Positions 53,110 to 61,318 of a stretch of DNA of 64,000 nucleotides are shown in pieces. Each line of letters begins with the position of its first letter. The first letter of the stretch is position 1. This DNA is from JAAELZ01 sp047639475 (GTDB lineage Bacteria > Pseudomonadota > Gammaproteobacteria > Arenicellales > Poriferihabitantaceae), in the NCBI GenBank assembly GCA_047639475.1, contig JBLIOD010000001.1:58958-122957 (forward strand), given 5' to 3'. The notes beneath the pieces were generated by a model. That model worked only from the letters and a program-made list of their open reading frames with translations, made no database searches and was not told where the DNA came from. The position numbers were made by a program, and so were the translations under genes.

Positions 53110-54045
53110 TCAAGCTGGCCACAATCGGCTTATCAGTTCATCAACATTGGGTACATCTGTTATCTTGTCGCATCCCATTCCCGCGTATAAACACCAATCA
53201 TCTACGTCGCTGATTGAATAGACTTCTTTGGGGTTGGATAAGGCGTATTTATTTATTGAATGCCCAGTTGGCGTATCGGTTAGTAATGCGCCCTCTCCTG
53301 GGCGAGTTCCAGGTTGAGGGCAACCTGCTGACTCCCAGGCATTAAATAATTGATTACGTATCACCCTGTGCGTGGCGTTAGCCCACCCTCCATCAAAGCA
53401 GGTCGTACTGACTGTATCGCTACCTTTGGCCTCAATAATGGCGGCTTTATATAGTGAGTGCGCGTCACTTTCTTGTGTTGCGACAAACCGGGTTCCAAGC
53501 ATTGCTGCTATTGCGCCTTGCTGGAGCGCCCACTTAATATCGGTTTGATCAGCAAGGCCGCCAGTTGCAATAATGGGGACATCATGTGTCTTGTGTAACA
53601 CTTCCGTAAGTAAATCACCTAACGGCGTGGTTGACTGAACATGGCCACCTGCTTCAATACCCTGGCAAATTATAAAATCGGCGCCTTTGGAAATAGCGCT
53701 CTGGGCTCCTTCAACTGTCCCTACCTGCACCCCAATTTGGATACCATGGCGATGCGCGTACTCGATTAAATCGGTAGATGTTCCCCAAGACAAAGTAATG
53801 GCCGGCACGCCTGCTTCGATCACTGCATAAAAAGCAACGGGATCAAACGCCAAAACAAAATTCGCAAAGAAGGGGTTCTGAGTTTTAGCTAAAACATCAT
53901 CCACCAGCTTGGCAGCGCTTTCTGGTTTTTCCCACGCCAAGCCCAGCGAGCCCACGCTGCCGGTATTAGATACTGCGGCGGCGAGATTTGCAGTGGCTTC
54001 AATTGGCGCCTGTATAATCGGAATTTTGAGCTTACGGATATCCAT
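53110..54045 (-). CDS. Nitronate monooxygenase-family flavoprotein
   Basis: 311 residues, TIM barrel. IPIIQAPIEATANLAAAVSN at the N-terminus, FIICQGIEAGGHVQST and ATGGLADQTDIKWALQQGA bind FMN. Oxidises alkyl nitronates to carbonyl compounds and nitrite; 2-nitropropane dioxygenase-like. The product aldehydes could feed the adjacent GFA-family protein, an attractive but untested link. Confidence 0.9.
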   Translation of the reverse strand: MDIRKLKIPIIQAPIEATANLAAAVSNTGSVGSLGLAWEKPESAAKLVDDVLAKTQNPFFANFVLAFDPVAFYAVIEAGVPAITLSWGTSTDLIEYAHRHGIQIGVQVGTVEGAQSAISKGADFIICQGIEAGGHVQSTTPLGDLLTEVLHKTHDVPIIATGGLADQTDIKWALQQGAIAAMLGTRFVATQESDAHSLYKAAIIEAKGSDTVSTTCFDGGWANATHRVIRNQLFNAWESAGCPQPGTRPGEGALLTDTPTGHSINKYALSNPKEVYSISDVDDWCLYAGMGCDKITDVPNVDELISRLWPA

Positions 54046-54071
54046 GGGCAGCGACTAAAGTTTTATTGAAG

Positions 54072-54083
54072 GGTTAGCTAACC
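54072..54083. repeat. 12-bp perfect palindrome GGTTAGCTAACC
   Basis: Lies in the 70-nt gap between the YtoQ gene and the nitronate monooxygenase gene, upstream of the latter. It could be an operator for a dimeric regulator or one of the GTTAG/CTAAC inverted words scattered in this zone. Confidence 0.4.
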
Positions 54084-54115
54084 GAAACAGCATTACTTAG
54101 CGTGTCTGAGCGTTT

Positions 54116-54559
54116 TCAGTCTTTGCTGACAACATACTTCAGTATTTCCACGACCTGCTCTGGAGTGGTAGCCCACGCCATTGCTGAAGCATCGACTTCT
54201 TTCAGTGGATGTATGATGTCCTCTTCGTGAAGGGTAATGTAGGGCGTCCCGAGTGCAGCACAATAACCCGCATCAAAAGCGGCATTCCACTGTTTATACT
54301 TGTGGCCAAAACGCACTACCGCCACGTCGCAGCTGTCTATGAGAGTTTTGGTACGAATGGCATTCACTTTGGCTGACTTGTGATCGCGCCAGAAATTACT
54401 GTCCTCAGCACCCAGTACATCCCCAGCGGCGTCGCTACCTTCATGGTCTGTCACTGCCGATGTGAAAGTAACCGGTAAATTGAGTGCCTCACAGCCCGCT
54501 TTAAGTTGTTGTCTCCAGTCAGTATGTATTTCGCCAGAGAGGTAGATATTCCAGTTCAT
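54116..54559 (-). CDS. YtoQ-family protein
   Basis: 147 residues. MNWNIYLSGEIHTDWRQQL, DHEGSDAAGDVLG, and NFWRDHKSAKVNAIRTKTLI are YtoQ signatures; the fold resembles nucleoside 2-deoxyribosyltransferase/TIR-like Rossmann proteins. VVRFGHKYKQWNAAFDAGYCAALG resembles the nucleotide-binding part. No defined function. Confidence 0.88.
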   Translation of the reverse strand: MNWNIYLSGEIHTDWRQQLKAGCEALNLPVTFTSAVTDHEGSDAAGDVLGAEDSNFWRDHKSAKVNAIRTKTLIDSCDVAVVRFGHKYKQWNAAFDAGYCAALGTPYITLHEEDIIHPLKEVDASAMAWATTPEQVVEILKYVVSKD

Positions 54560-54698
54560 ATTTTGTTATGTCGATTAAAGGTTAGATAGATTAGTGATTG
54601 ATTTTGACAAATAGTTGATTGCGTCGCCCAACTTATTCTTGTGTATTAAATGTCACTGTTGAACCTGCTTCGCTGCATAGGTTGCACAAAGCGCCAAA

Positions 54699-55172
54699 TT
54701 AAAAAGTTTTCTCTAGTAGTAAAGTGTATGGCGTGAACCCTTTGGAAAGATAGACCTGCTTTGCTACTTCATTAGAGTTTAACACTTCAATTCTCAGTCG
54801 TGTTACGCCTGCTATTTTAGCTTCATTTTCTAAGGCGCTTAACAGTTGGCTCCCAATGCCTTGGCCTCGATACCTCTCTAACACGGACAAATCTCGGATA
54901 AGTCTAAAGTCAATATCCCCGTCTTCTACTTCTTCAGTGGTTACTTTCGTTAGAATGAGGCCATAGCCTGCTATGTTGCCAGCTGTATCTGCGACCAATA
55001 TTTTTCCATCAAACTGTTTACAGCTTTCCAGTATCTGGGGAAGGTAAGCTTCAACAATATCTTTGCCGCTGGGTAAGTTTGGATCTAGATTGTGTTCGTG
55101 ATCTTGTATTGAAATTACGCACTGTTGTAGGCCTGGGCAGTCAGTTTCAGCATCGTACTCACGAATAATCAT
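54699..55172 (-). CDS. GNAT-family N-acetyltransferase (second)
   Basis: 157 residues from the ATG at 55172; a TTG seven codons earlier is less likely. Motif A: DLSVLERYRGQGIGSQLLSA; C-terminal LNSNEVAKQVYLSKGFTPY. Acidic, single-domain. Similar in layout to, but diverged from, the GNAT at 48967. Acceptor unknown. Confidence 0.87.
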   Translation of the reverse strand: MIIREYDAETDCPGLQQCVISIQDHEHNLDPNLPSGKDIVEAYLPQILESCKQFDGKILVADTAGNIAGYGLILTKVTTEEVEDGDIDFRLIRDLSVLERYRGQGIGSQLLSALENEAKIAGVTRLRIEVLNSNEVAKQVYLSKGFTPYTLLLEKTF

Positions 55173-55237
55173 GTTGGGTTCTCTAGTCGTCAATAATTCG
55201 CTTTAATCCTACTTAATCGAGGCGTCCGGTGCTTATA

Positions 55238-55609
55238 TTAATTCAAACGGTTTACCATAGAATGCCTTCTAACCTCAAACGCTTGGAAGCGCTTGGTCCA
55301 TTGACCGGCGTGTTCTATATCGCAACTCTCTTCAGTATCAAAGATAACAGGCTGATCAATCGCATTTATGTTGATATCTATGGACCTTAGTTGCTCTTTA
55401 ATAAGGGAGCATATCGCGTCACATTTAACGGTTGAGAGATGTTCTTTGGTATCAAAAACACATACGATAGAGAGTGAGTTCGGGAAATTTTGATAGTTAG
55501 CAAAATGGGTGAGCCACCTGAAGCCATTAACTTCTTTTAAAGCTATCTCGCAAACCTCTGTCAACGTCTCTCTAAGGGCATTTTCAATTTTCTTATCCCT
55601 TTTTCTCAT
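55238..55609 (-). CDS. Conserved small protein, often mislabelled Fis-like
   Basis: 123 residues. KRDKKIENALRETLTEVCEI and VNGFRWLTHFANYQNFPNSL are recognisable conserved segments of a gammaproteobacterial family that databases often call Fis family regulator. There is no helix-turn-helix evident here, so I do not support that name. Function unknown. It is upstream of nothing co-oriented within 60 nt. Confidence 0.65.
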   Translation of the reverse strand: MRKRDKKIENALRETLTEVCEIALKEVNGFRWLTHFANYQNFPNSLSIVCVFDTKEHLSTVKCDAICSLIKEQLRSIDININAIDQPVIFDTEESCDIEHAGQWTKRFQAFEVRRHSMVNRLN

Positions 55610-55711
55610 TTTGATAAGCGCATTATATCAAGACGAAAAACCACCGTTAGGGGCTTTAATGTTAATCCCCTCATTTGAGCTTGGATTACTTGTTATGTAA
55701 CTGCATAGTGA

Positions 55712-55969
55712 TTAAATAAGCGCAATAGTTAGACCAGCAATGGCAAACAGCCAGTAACCGATCCCTTTGTTATATACAGTTAATAACCAAAAGTAGGGCG
55801 TGCTTATGGCTAAAGTGATGGCACCCACAAATAAAGCTTGTCCAATAGGGTACCCAAAAACCAGGGTCGTTATACAAACAAGTGCTCCGTATAGGCCGGC
55901 ACATAAAAATGGTTTGCGCGTGACATCGAGCACTTTTAATAGCGCTACTAGGAATATGATTTTTATCAT
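55712..55969 (-). CDS. Small inner-membrane protein of unknown function
   Basis: 85 residues with about three hydrophobic segments (IIFLVALLKVL, CAGLYGALVCITTLVFG and LFAIAGLTIALI). Only a few charged residues. No recognisable family. Codon pattern looks coding, and it sits in the minus-strand run, but evidence beyond hydrophobicity is weak. Confidence 0.55.
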   Translation of the reverse strand: MIKIIFLVALLKVLDVTRKPFLCAGLYGALVCITTLVFGYPIGQALFVGAITLAISTPYFWLLTVYNKGIGYWLFAIAGLTIALI

Positions 55970-56288
55970 TGTGTGGGCGATTGAAATAGTTTTTTTGAGT
56001 AAAAGGCGACGTTAGCGCAGATTGAAGCAGCCACTATTGAAGAAGCTAATACCCCCTCAATAGTGATAAGCCTAACACCAAAACAGCTGAGGCTCAAACA
56101 TGGAGCTGCTGTAAGCTTGCCCTTCAATATTGCCCTACAGGTTTAATCATATCTTGCCTATTTACTCGAGTTTATCAACCCGAGCGTTTCTTACATTAAA
56201 TATTGAAAAATATGGGGCAGTTTGAATTTAGTAGACCTGAATCCGAGCTTCTTTCACATAAAAATATAACAATTCGGTGCTATCACAA
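55970..56288. other. Gene-free stretch with an inverted repeat
   Basis: About 320 nt. CACTATTGA (56032-56040) pairs with TCAATAGTG (56057-56065) across a 16-nt loop, and outside these lie GTTAGCG (56011-56017) and GCCTAAC (56070-56076). A CCGCT-poor, AT-rich rest. No gene or terminator T-run recognised. Confidence 0.5.
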
Positions 56289-56790
56289 ATGCTTACTATT
56301 TCAAAGCAAGTCATCCTTGGTCTCTTTACTTTGGTTTTAGCTTTGTCGGCTTTTGCGCAAACCAGAGTCGTCGTGATTCCTTTGCTCGGAGTGCTGCATC
56401 AAAGTGGAAGGGGGATGGACTAGCGGATCGATGTACCTACGCAGTGATATCATCGAATTTAATGGAAGTAGTTATATTGCCATAGTCGACCACAAAGCTG
56501 GGCCATCCAACGTTCCCCCAGATGATATTACAACGTGGGATCTAGTTGCCAGCTCTGGTGCGATGGGCATGTCGGGCGCTAACTCCACCGTGCCAGGCCC
56601 GACAGGGCCACAAGGTGAGGCCGGCGCTGACTCTATCGTGGCCGCTACTATTGCCGGTCCACTGGGCGCTCTAGGCATAACGGGTGCTGCAGGGACGCAA
56701 GGTCTGCAAGTGCCTTCTGGCCCACAAGGCCCCGCGGGTGATCAACATATCTTGCCCTTCGTTGGGGTACAGTTTTCAACGAACCCCGCT
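56289..56790 (+). pseudogene. Secreted collagen-like protein, frameshifted and truncated
   Basis: ATG at 56289 begins a good signal peptide (GLFTLVLALSAFAQTRVVVI). Coding then shifts frame at about 56390 (SAASKWKG-like) and again at the G5 run 56410-56414 into WTSGSMYLRSDIIEFNGSSY, a carbohydrate-module-like segment. Collagen triplets follow (GPTGPQGEAGADS, GPQGPAGDQ). At about 56790 it runs into the antisense ogt end, so the C-terminus is lost. Similar signal-peptide plus collagen proteins occur in marine bacteria. At least two single-base deletions. Confidence 0.75.
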
Positions 56791-57304
56791 ACCGTTGGTG
56801 GTGGTCTTGCTCAAGTTTCAATAAGCGTTTCTTTGCGGGGAAGCCACCGGCATAACCTACTAGGTCACCATTACTGCCAATGATACAGTGGCACGGAATG
56901 AAGAGACTGATGGCATTTGCCCCATTTTCGCTGGCGACGGCCCGTGCTGCATTTTTATTGTTAACGCTTTCTGCTAACTGTAAATAACTTGCGGTGACAC
57001 CGTACGTGACCTTCATCAGTGCATTCCAGACGCTTTTTTGAAATTCTGTGCCGACCATCAACTGGGGAATGCCAAACTCGTTTCTGTCACCGAGCAAATA
57101 GGCATCGAGCTGTTCAACGGGGCGGTCTATCACTTCATCTCTATTGTTGACGTACTCCCCTTTTTATCCGCTTCTTATTCTATTATCAATGGTTGTTCTC
57201 ATTCTTCGATACTTCCAATCAAGCATACAAAGCCTGCCATTAAAAGAACCAAGCATGAGTTCTCCTACGAGGGTTTTGTAATCATGAGTATTGATTTGGT
57301 TCAT
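56789..57304 (-). pseudogene. ogt: Methylated-DNA--protein-cysteine methyltransferase, interrupted
   Basis: The N-terminal part begins MNQINTHDYKTLVGELMLGS and has DWKYRRMRTTIDNRIRSG, then TAA at 57164-57166. It continues in the same frame with KGEYVNNRDEVIDRPVEQLD and the methyltransferase core VGTEFQKSVWNAL, NGANAISLFIPCHCIIG. Full length would be ~171 residues, the Ogt norm. The stop likely replaced a Leu. The active-site loop reads PCHC instead of the invariant PCHR. A GTG at 57133 could start the core alone, but the Arg loss argues against activity. Confidence 0.85.
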
Positions 57305-57335
57305 ATAATTTCCAATGGACTTTATTGTGCAAGCT

Positions 57336-58553
57336 TCATTTATCGCCTTCTGGATCACTCGTCATACGGTAATCCAGTTCAATAGGGATGCTATACATCC
57401 TCCCCAAATTATCCCAAGGCTCTATTTCATACTCCTCCTCTTTGAACTGTTCGAGGATCCAGGGTTTGTACGCAGTGCCATCGGCATTGTTAGCGCCGCG
57501 ACTCCTTTCCAATACACTGGCATGGATTAGCAGTTTGCCGCCTTTAGCAGGATCCCAAGTTCGTTTCCCTTTTTTGAATAAAATATTTCTTTTCACCCAA
57601 GTGTTGCGCTCATTATGCATGACGTCTTCGACATTCTGATTCAGCGTTACCGAACTATAGGGATATAACTTTAGAGGATGTTCCATGAGGTTCTTGTCAG
57701 TGGCCCGGTCTATCATCCAAGCCAAGGGAATATCTGACAAGCCGCTTTCTTTATAACCGCCACCTACATCTGTATGAACGCCACAGAACCAAACTTGTTT
57801 GACGGTTTGCTGCCGGTTTTTTCCGGATTGAACGCTGGTATCACCCTCTCTTGGGTCTACGTATATTTCTCCGAGTAAGGACTCATTATCTTCCTCAGTC
57901 TGCCATGGCGTGGGCTGAAATGCCTCACGGTTCTCGTCGATAGACAAAGCATGATACGCATGTTGCACGTGTTTACCGAGTTTCAGATCATGAAATGAGT
58001 GTGGCATGAACTTATTTAAAACAGCGTCTAAGGTTTTGAATGGTAACCCTAACGCTTTCACCGTATCCCATACGCCGAGAAAGTCGATGTTGCTCCAAGT
58101 GGTCGTGTTTTTCTTAAGAAATTGCGCGGCCTTTTTATTGCGAACGTCGGTATTGCTTACCTTGTAAATGGCCCAAGCTTTGGTAGCTAATTCTGGTCTT
58201 GAGTGCGGCAGAATGCCGAATAGAGAAATGAAGCCAGCAAGACTACGGACCGTGGTTGCTCCGCGACTGAATCCAAACAGAAATAGGCGATCACCCCACT
58301 GGTAGTTATCCGAGATAAACTGATAGCACTCAAGAATATTTTCCGTAATGCCCATTCCGCTCATTGCGCTTATCTTTCTCAAGCCGGTGCCAATCCCTCT
58401 ATCATAAAATGTAATTTGAGCCTGGGTTCGGCCCTCAATCATGTTGAATAGTTTGTACACATTGGTGTTGTTCCCTTCACCTCCTTCTTGGCCTGTTCCA
58501 TCAGAAAAGACGACGATGTTTTTACCGCTGTTAGTGGTTCTGGTCTCTGTCAT
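57336..58553 (-). CDS. DUF2235 (Tle1-like) alpha/beta-hydrolase
   Basis: 405 residues. KNIVVFSDGTGQ, FYDRGIGTG and the nucleophile elbow FGFSRGATTVRSLAG (Ser96) are the DUF2235 hallmarks; catalytic Asp in DFLGVWDTVKALG and a His in GVHTDVGGGY. The family includes type VI secretion phospholipase effectors such as Tle1, but no VgrG, PAAR or immunity gene is adjacent, so a housekeeping or orphan role is equally possible. No signal peptide. Confidence 0.88.
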   Translation of the reverse strand: MTETRTTNSGKNIVVFSDGTGQEGGEGNNTNVYKLFNMIEGRTQAQITFYDRGIGTGLRKISAMSGMGITENILECYQFISDNYQWGDRLFLFGFSRGATTVRSLAGFISLFGILPHSRPELATKAWAIYKVSNTDVRNKKAAQFLKKNTTTWSNIDFLGVWDTVKALGLPFKTLDAVLNKFMPHSFHDLKLGKHVQHAYHALSIDENREAFQPTPWQTEEDNESLLGEIYVDPREGDTSVQSGKNRQQTVKQVWFCGVHTDVGGGYKESGLSDIPLAWMIDRATDKNLMEHPLKLYPYSSVTLNQNVEDVMHNERNTWVKRNILFKKGKRTWDPAKGGKLLIHASVLERSRGANNADGTAYKPWILEQFKEEEYEIEPWDNLGRMYSIPIELDYRMTSDPEGDK

Positions 58554-58711
58554 TGGTGCTTTCCTATTTAAGTGTTCTAATTATTTCCAGTTATCTATCA
58601 GATACTTTACCTTAATATAGCGATGCTAAGGCGGTTAAGCAGCTTTAGTGATTGCTTGCAATATACCATTGCTACTCGACTGAAAGTAGCAAGCAACCGA
58701 TTATGTTATTG

Positions 58712-58912
58712 CTAGTTTATCCATTCTGCTACGGCGTCGCCCATGGTCTTGTCCTGGCCTTGCTTCATCCATTGCATAAAGTTTCGATCAAACCTAAATT
58801 GTTGCCCGCAGTCGAGTTTGAAGAATCTGCACACATTTTGGGTATGCTTATATGAATTGTCTATGGGGGTGTGCTTGGTAATGGGGTTTTTGTGCCAATC
58901 AAAAGTTTCCAT
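58712..58912 (-). CDS. DUF6434-like small protein
   Basis: 66 residues. FDWHKNPITKHTPIDNSYKH, TQNVCRFFKL and FRFDRNFMQWMK are the pattern of DUF6434, which is normally attached to SAP-domain proteins. The start is ATG with an upstream minus-strand frame (MTETKPN..., 27 residues, about 58932-59015) ending just before it, possibly a leader or the broken N-terminus. Function unknown. Confidence 0.6.
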   Translation of the reverse strand: METFDWHKNPITKHTPIDNSYKHTQNVCRFFKLDCGQQFRFDRNFMQWMKQGQDKTMGDAVAEWIN

Positions 58913-59013
58913 AATGTTATCCCCAGTTATCGGGTGCTTTCTTGCGATGTTCTGGTTGAAAAGGCAAACCTTTAGAGCAATTTGGTTTTGTCTCAGTCAC
59001 TCTTAAAGCTGCT

Positions 59014-59382
59014 CTATGACCGCACTATTTCAGTCACATAAAAAACCGATTCCACATCGCTGTGTTCAACCACTTCGGTAACATCATTGATAGTAAATAC
59101 TTCAAACTGACGCTGTGAACCATCAATTTCTAGGGTGTAAGGTCCTCGTTGTTTCCCTTTGACTTTTTCACGATAGCGTTCGCCCGTTGATTCAATTTCA
59201 AAGACAGCATATCTGCCACTGGGTTTGAAATTATAAGACAGTGTTACGATCACGTCGCTTCGTTCTAATCCCTCAGCCAAAGTAAACCAACGGGGTAGTC
59301 TCGAGTCACTCGCCAACTCAAAGTTGGATTCTGCGCACCCTACAAGCAGTGTGATAACTATAGAAATTAAGATTTTTCGCAT
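59014..59382 (-). CDS. Small lipoprotein of unknown function
   Basis: 122 residues. Lipobox LLVGC ends a short signal sequence (KILISIVITLLVGC), so the mature protein starts at Cys16 with no Asp at +2 (Ala-Glu follows), favouring outer-membrane sorting. The remainder is beta-rich with charged residues. No family recognised. Confidence 0.75.
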   Translation of the reverse strand: MRKILISIVITLLVGCAESNFELASDSRLPRWFTLAEGLERSDVIVTLSYNFKPSGRYAVFEIESTGERYREKVKGKQRGPYTLEIDGSQRQFEVFTINDVTEVVEHSDVESVFYVTEIVRS

Positions 59383-59414
59383 GTTTTATGGTTAATGAAT
59401 ATGTTCAATTATAG

Positions 59415-59428
59415 GTTAGATATCTAAC
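59415..59428. repeat. 14-bp perfect palindrome GTTAGATATCTAAC
   Basis: Situated 33 nt upstream of the lipoprotein start on the minus strand. Could be an operator. It equals two integrase-type core words GTTAGAT and ATCTAAC back to back, but no integrase is in the window. Confidence 0.45.
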
Positions 59429-59552
59429 AGGCCCCTGAGGCACTCAAGGTAAGCAGTATAGCGAGGCGTAGTCGATAAGGCGAAGTTAGTGAAGTGAAAA
59501 ATGCAGAGTAATAACTACTTATAGCCGTTCGCTAACTCACCCTCAGAAGATT

Positions 59553-59945
59553 TTAGAAACTGGGGCAATTATCGGTAATTTCGTAGAAACCCGGTTTCTC
59601 AGCAACAAAGATATGGCCCATGGTTTTTAAGCCCACATGATCGTCCAAGGATCCAGCAATGATACCGGTTGCGTCTAACTTGAATGGTTCCCAAAAAAAG
59701 CTAGAGCCACATTCACTGCAGAAGCCCCGTCTTGCCACCTCAGATGTCTTAAACCAAGCGAGTCCTGCGCTATGGGTAATGCTTATATTTACCTTGCTGG
59801 CTTTGGTATGCGGACCAAAGTTACCGTGTAACTTTTGGCACATGGAGCAATGGCAATTGACTATGTCACGAAGCGGGCCAGTGACCGCATAACATACAGC
59901 GCCACACAAGCAGCCACATTTGTTGATCTGGTCATTTTTATTCAT
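59553..59945 (-). CDS. GFA-family (CENP-V/GFA) zinc protein, copy 2
   Basis: 130 residues. CGCLCGAVCYAV, NCHCSMCQKLHG and FCSECGSSFFWEP carry the zinc ligands. Same length as, but clearly diverged from, copy 1 at 52710 (different substrate-facing segment). Formaldehyde-glutathione activity is a family possibility only. Confidence 0.9.
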   Translation of the reverse strand: MNKNDQINKCGCLCGAVCYAVTGPLRDIVNCHCSMCQKLHGNFGPHTKASKVNISITHSAGLAWFKTSEVARRGFCSECGSSFFWEPFKLDATGIIAGSLDDHVGLKTMGHIFVAEKPGFYEITDNCPSF

Positions 59946-60223
59946 CGTTTAATTCCAAGAGGCATAAAGATTGAAGTGATAAAGATTGACAGCCTGCCTA
60001 GAAGGTACAGGGTCTTCGCCCTAAGTGTTATAGTTATTACCACTGGTATAAGCTTATCAAAAGGCGGTATTAAAAATAGCGTACTGAATCTCAACAACTT
60101 GAATTAACTACTGTTAACGCCGTTCGCGCTCTGGTGGTACTCCTAGTTCCAATGCTGGGATCAGCTTGCATTTCAACGTTGCAAGATATTAAGCTCAACC
60201 CCTGTTTAAAATTTTATCACTAA
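59946..60223. other. Intergenic region, nothing recognised
   Basis: 278 nt between divergent GFA and RluA-family genes. Several ATT-rich stretches that could hold both promoters; no gene, terminator or repeat I can support. Confidence 0.4.
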
Positions 60224-61114
60224 GTGGCCATTTCCGCGCATCCTTCAAAACTGAGTTTACCGCAGGTTAATCCTGGCGTCGCAACGGTGCTCGAGTACCT
60301 GATCATAAAGTTTCCCTACATTGACGCCCAGATTTGGCGCCAGCGAGTTGCCGACGGCAAGGTGCATCGTCACGATGGTTCGCTGATAATGTCACAATCG
60401 CTGTTTCAGCCGCAATTGCGGGTCTACTATTACAGGGAGGTTGAGGATGAGCCTGACATTCCCTTTAAGGAGGAAATCCTGTTTCAGGATGAACACCTTT
60501 TAGTGGCTTATAAACCTCACTTTTTGGCGGTCACCCCTGGCGGTGTTTATGTCAACGAATGTCTGCAAAACCGCTTACGGTGCAGCACGGATAATGACGC
60601 CTTACAAGCCTTGCATAGATTGGATAGGGTGACAGCAGGCTTGGTGCTGTTTTCAGTCAATCCAGACACCCGCCATCGATACCATCATCTGTTTGAGAAA
60701 CGGCAGGTACACAAAACCTATCAGGCAATTGCCACAACCAGTGACAGCGAAAACTTGGTAAGTCACGAGTGGGAAGTTAAGAATCGAATTGTGCAGTCTA
60801 AACTACACTTCCGTATGCGTGTCACCGAAGGTGACGCCAATAGCCACTCTGTGATTCGATGTTTGCAACAATCTACCGATACTGCTTTGTTTGAATTGAA
60901 CCCAGTTACCGGTAAAACCCATCAGTTACGGGTTCATATGCACACACTGGGCTGGCCCATTTTGAACGACCGATATTACCCACGGTTGCAGTCACTATCG
61001 GCCGATAATTATTCAGCGCCCTTACAATTACTGGCAAAAGGCCTGCAGTTTATAGACCCAGTGACGCAATATCCACGGCACTTCAATTATGACGGCAGTT
61101 TGTCATTGTTGTAG
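60224..61114 (+). CDS. RluA-family pseudouridine synthase
   Basis: 296 residues from a GTG. The catalytic motif ALHRLDRVTAGLVLFS contains Asp134, with LLVAYKPHFLAVTPGG before and PVTGKTHQLRVHMHTLGWPIL after. The N-terminal ~80 residues form a short S4-like region. It matches the RluA-like subgroup with the VT substitution (HRLDRVTAG), whose RNA target is not established. Probably acts on rRNA or tRNA. Confidence 0.9.
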   Translation: MAISAHPSKLSLPQVNPGVATVLEYLIIKFPYIDAQIWRQRVADGKVHRHDGSLIMSQSLFQPQLRVYYYREVEDEPDIPFKEEILFQDEHLLVAYKPHFLAVTPGGVYVNECLQNRLRCSTDNDALQALHRLDRVTAGLVLFSVNPDTRHRYHHLFEKRQVHKTYQAIATTSDSENLVSHEWEVKNRIVQSKLHFRMRVTEGDANSHSVIRCLQQSTDTALFELNPVTGKTHQLRVHMHTLGWPILNDRYYPRLQSLSADNYSAPLQLLAKGLQFIDPVTQYPRHFNYDGSLSLL

Positions 61115-61318
61115 GGTAAAAATAATCGCAGGTCACCTTGTAGGCTCCTGAACGTAAGTCAGGTTAATTAAATATGACTGTTGAACGCTCGAGTGGCAGT
61201 AGTTTAGGTGTTTGTCTAAGCGTGACTTTTTAAAGGTTAAAAATATCAGGTTAAGTGACAATGCCATCTGCTCGTACTAGAGAGCTTTAAATTGGAGGGT
61301 GACATTACCTTGCTATTG

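Noticed and set aside
46864..57304. Prophage or phage remnant
   Set aside because: No capsid, terminase, portal, integrase or lysis genes; glycine-rich and collagen-like fragments alone are not enough.
57164..57358. A 64-codon gene starting MIQKAINEAC
   Set aside because: It is the N-terminal part of the interrupted ogt read from an earlier upstream ATG; the first 18 residues overlap the DUF2235 gene end and do not match Ogt.
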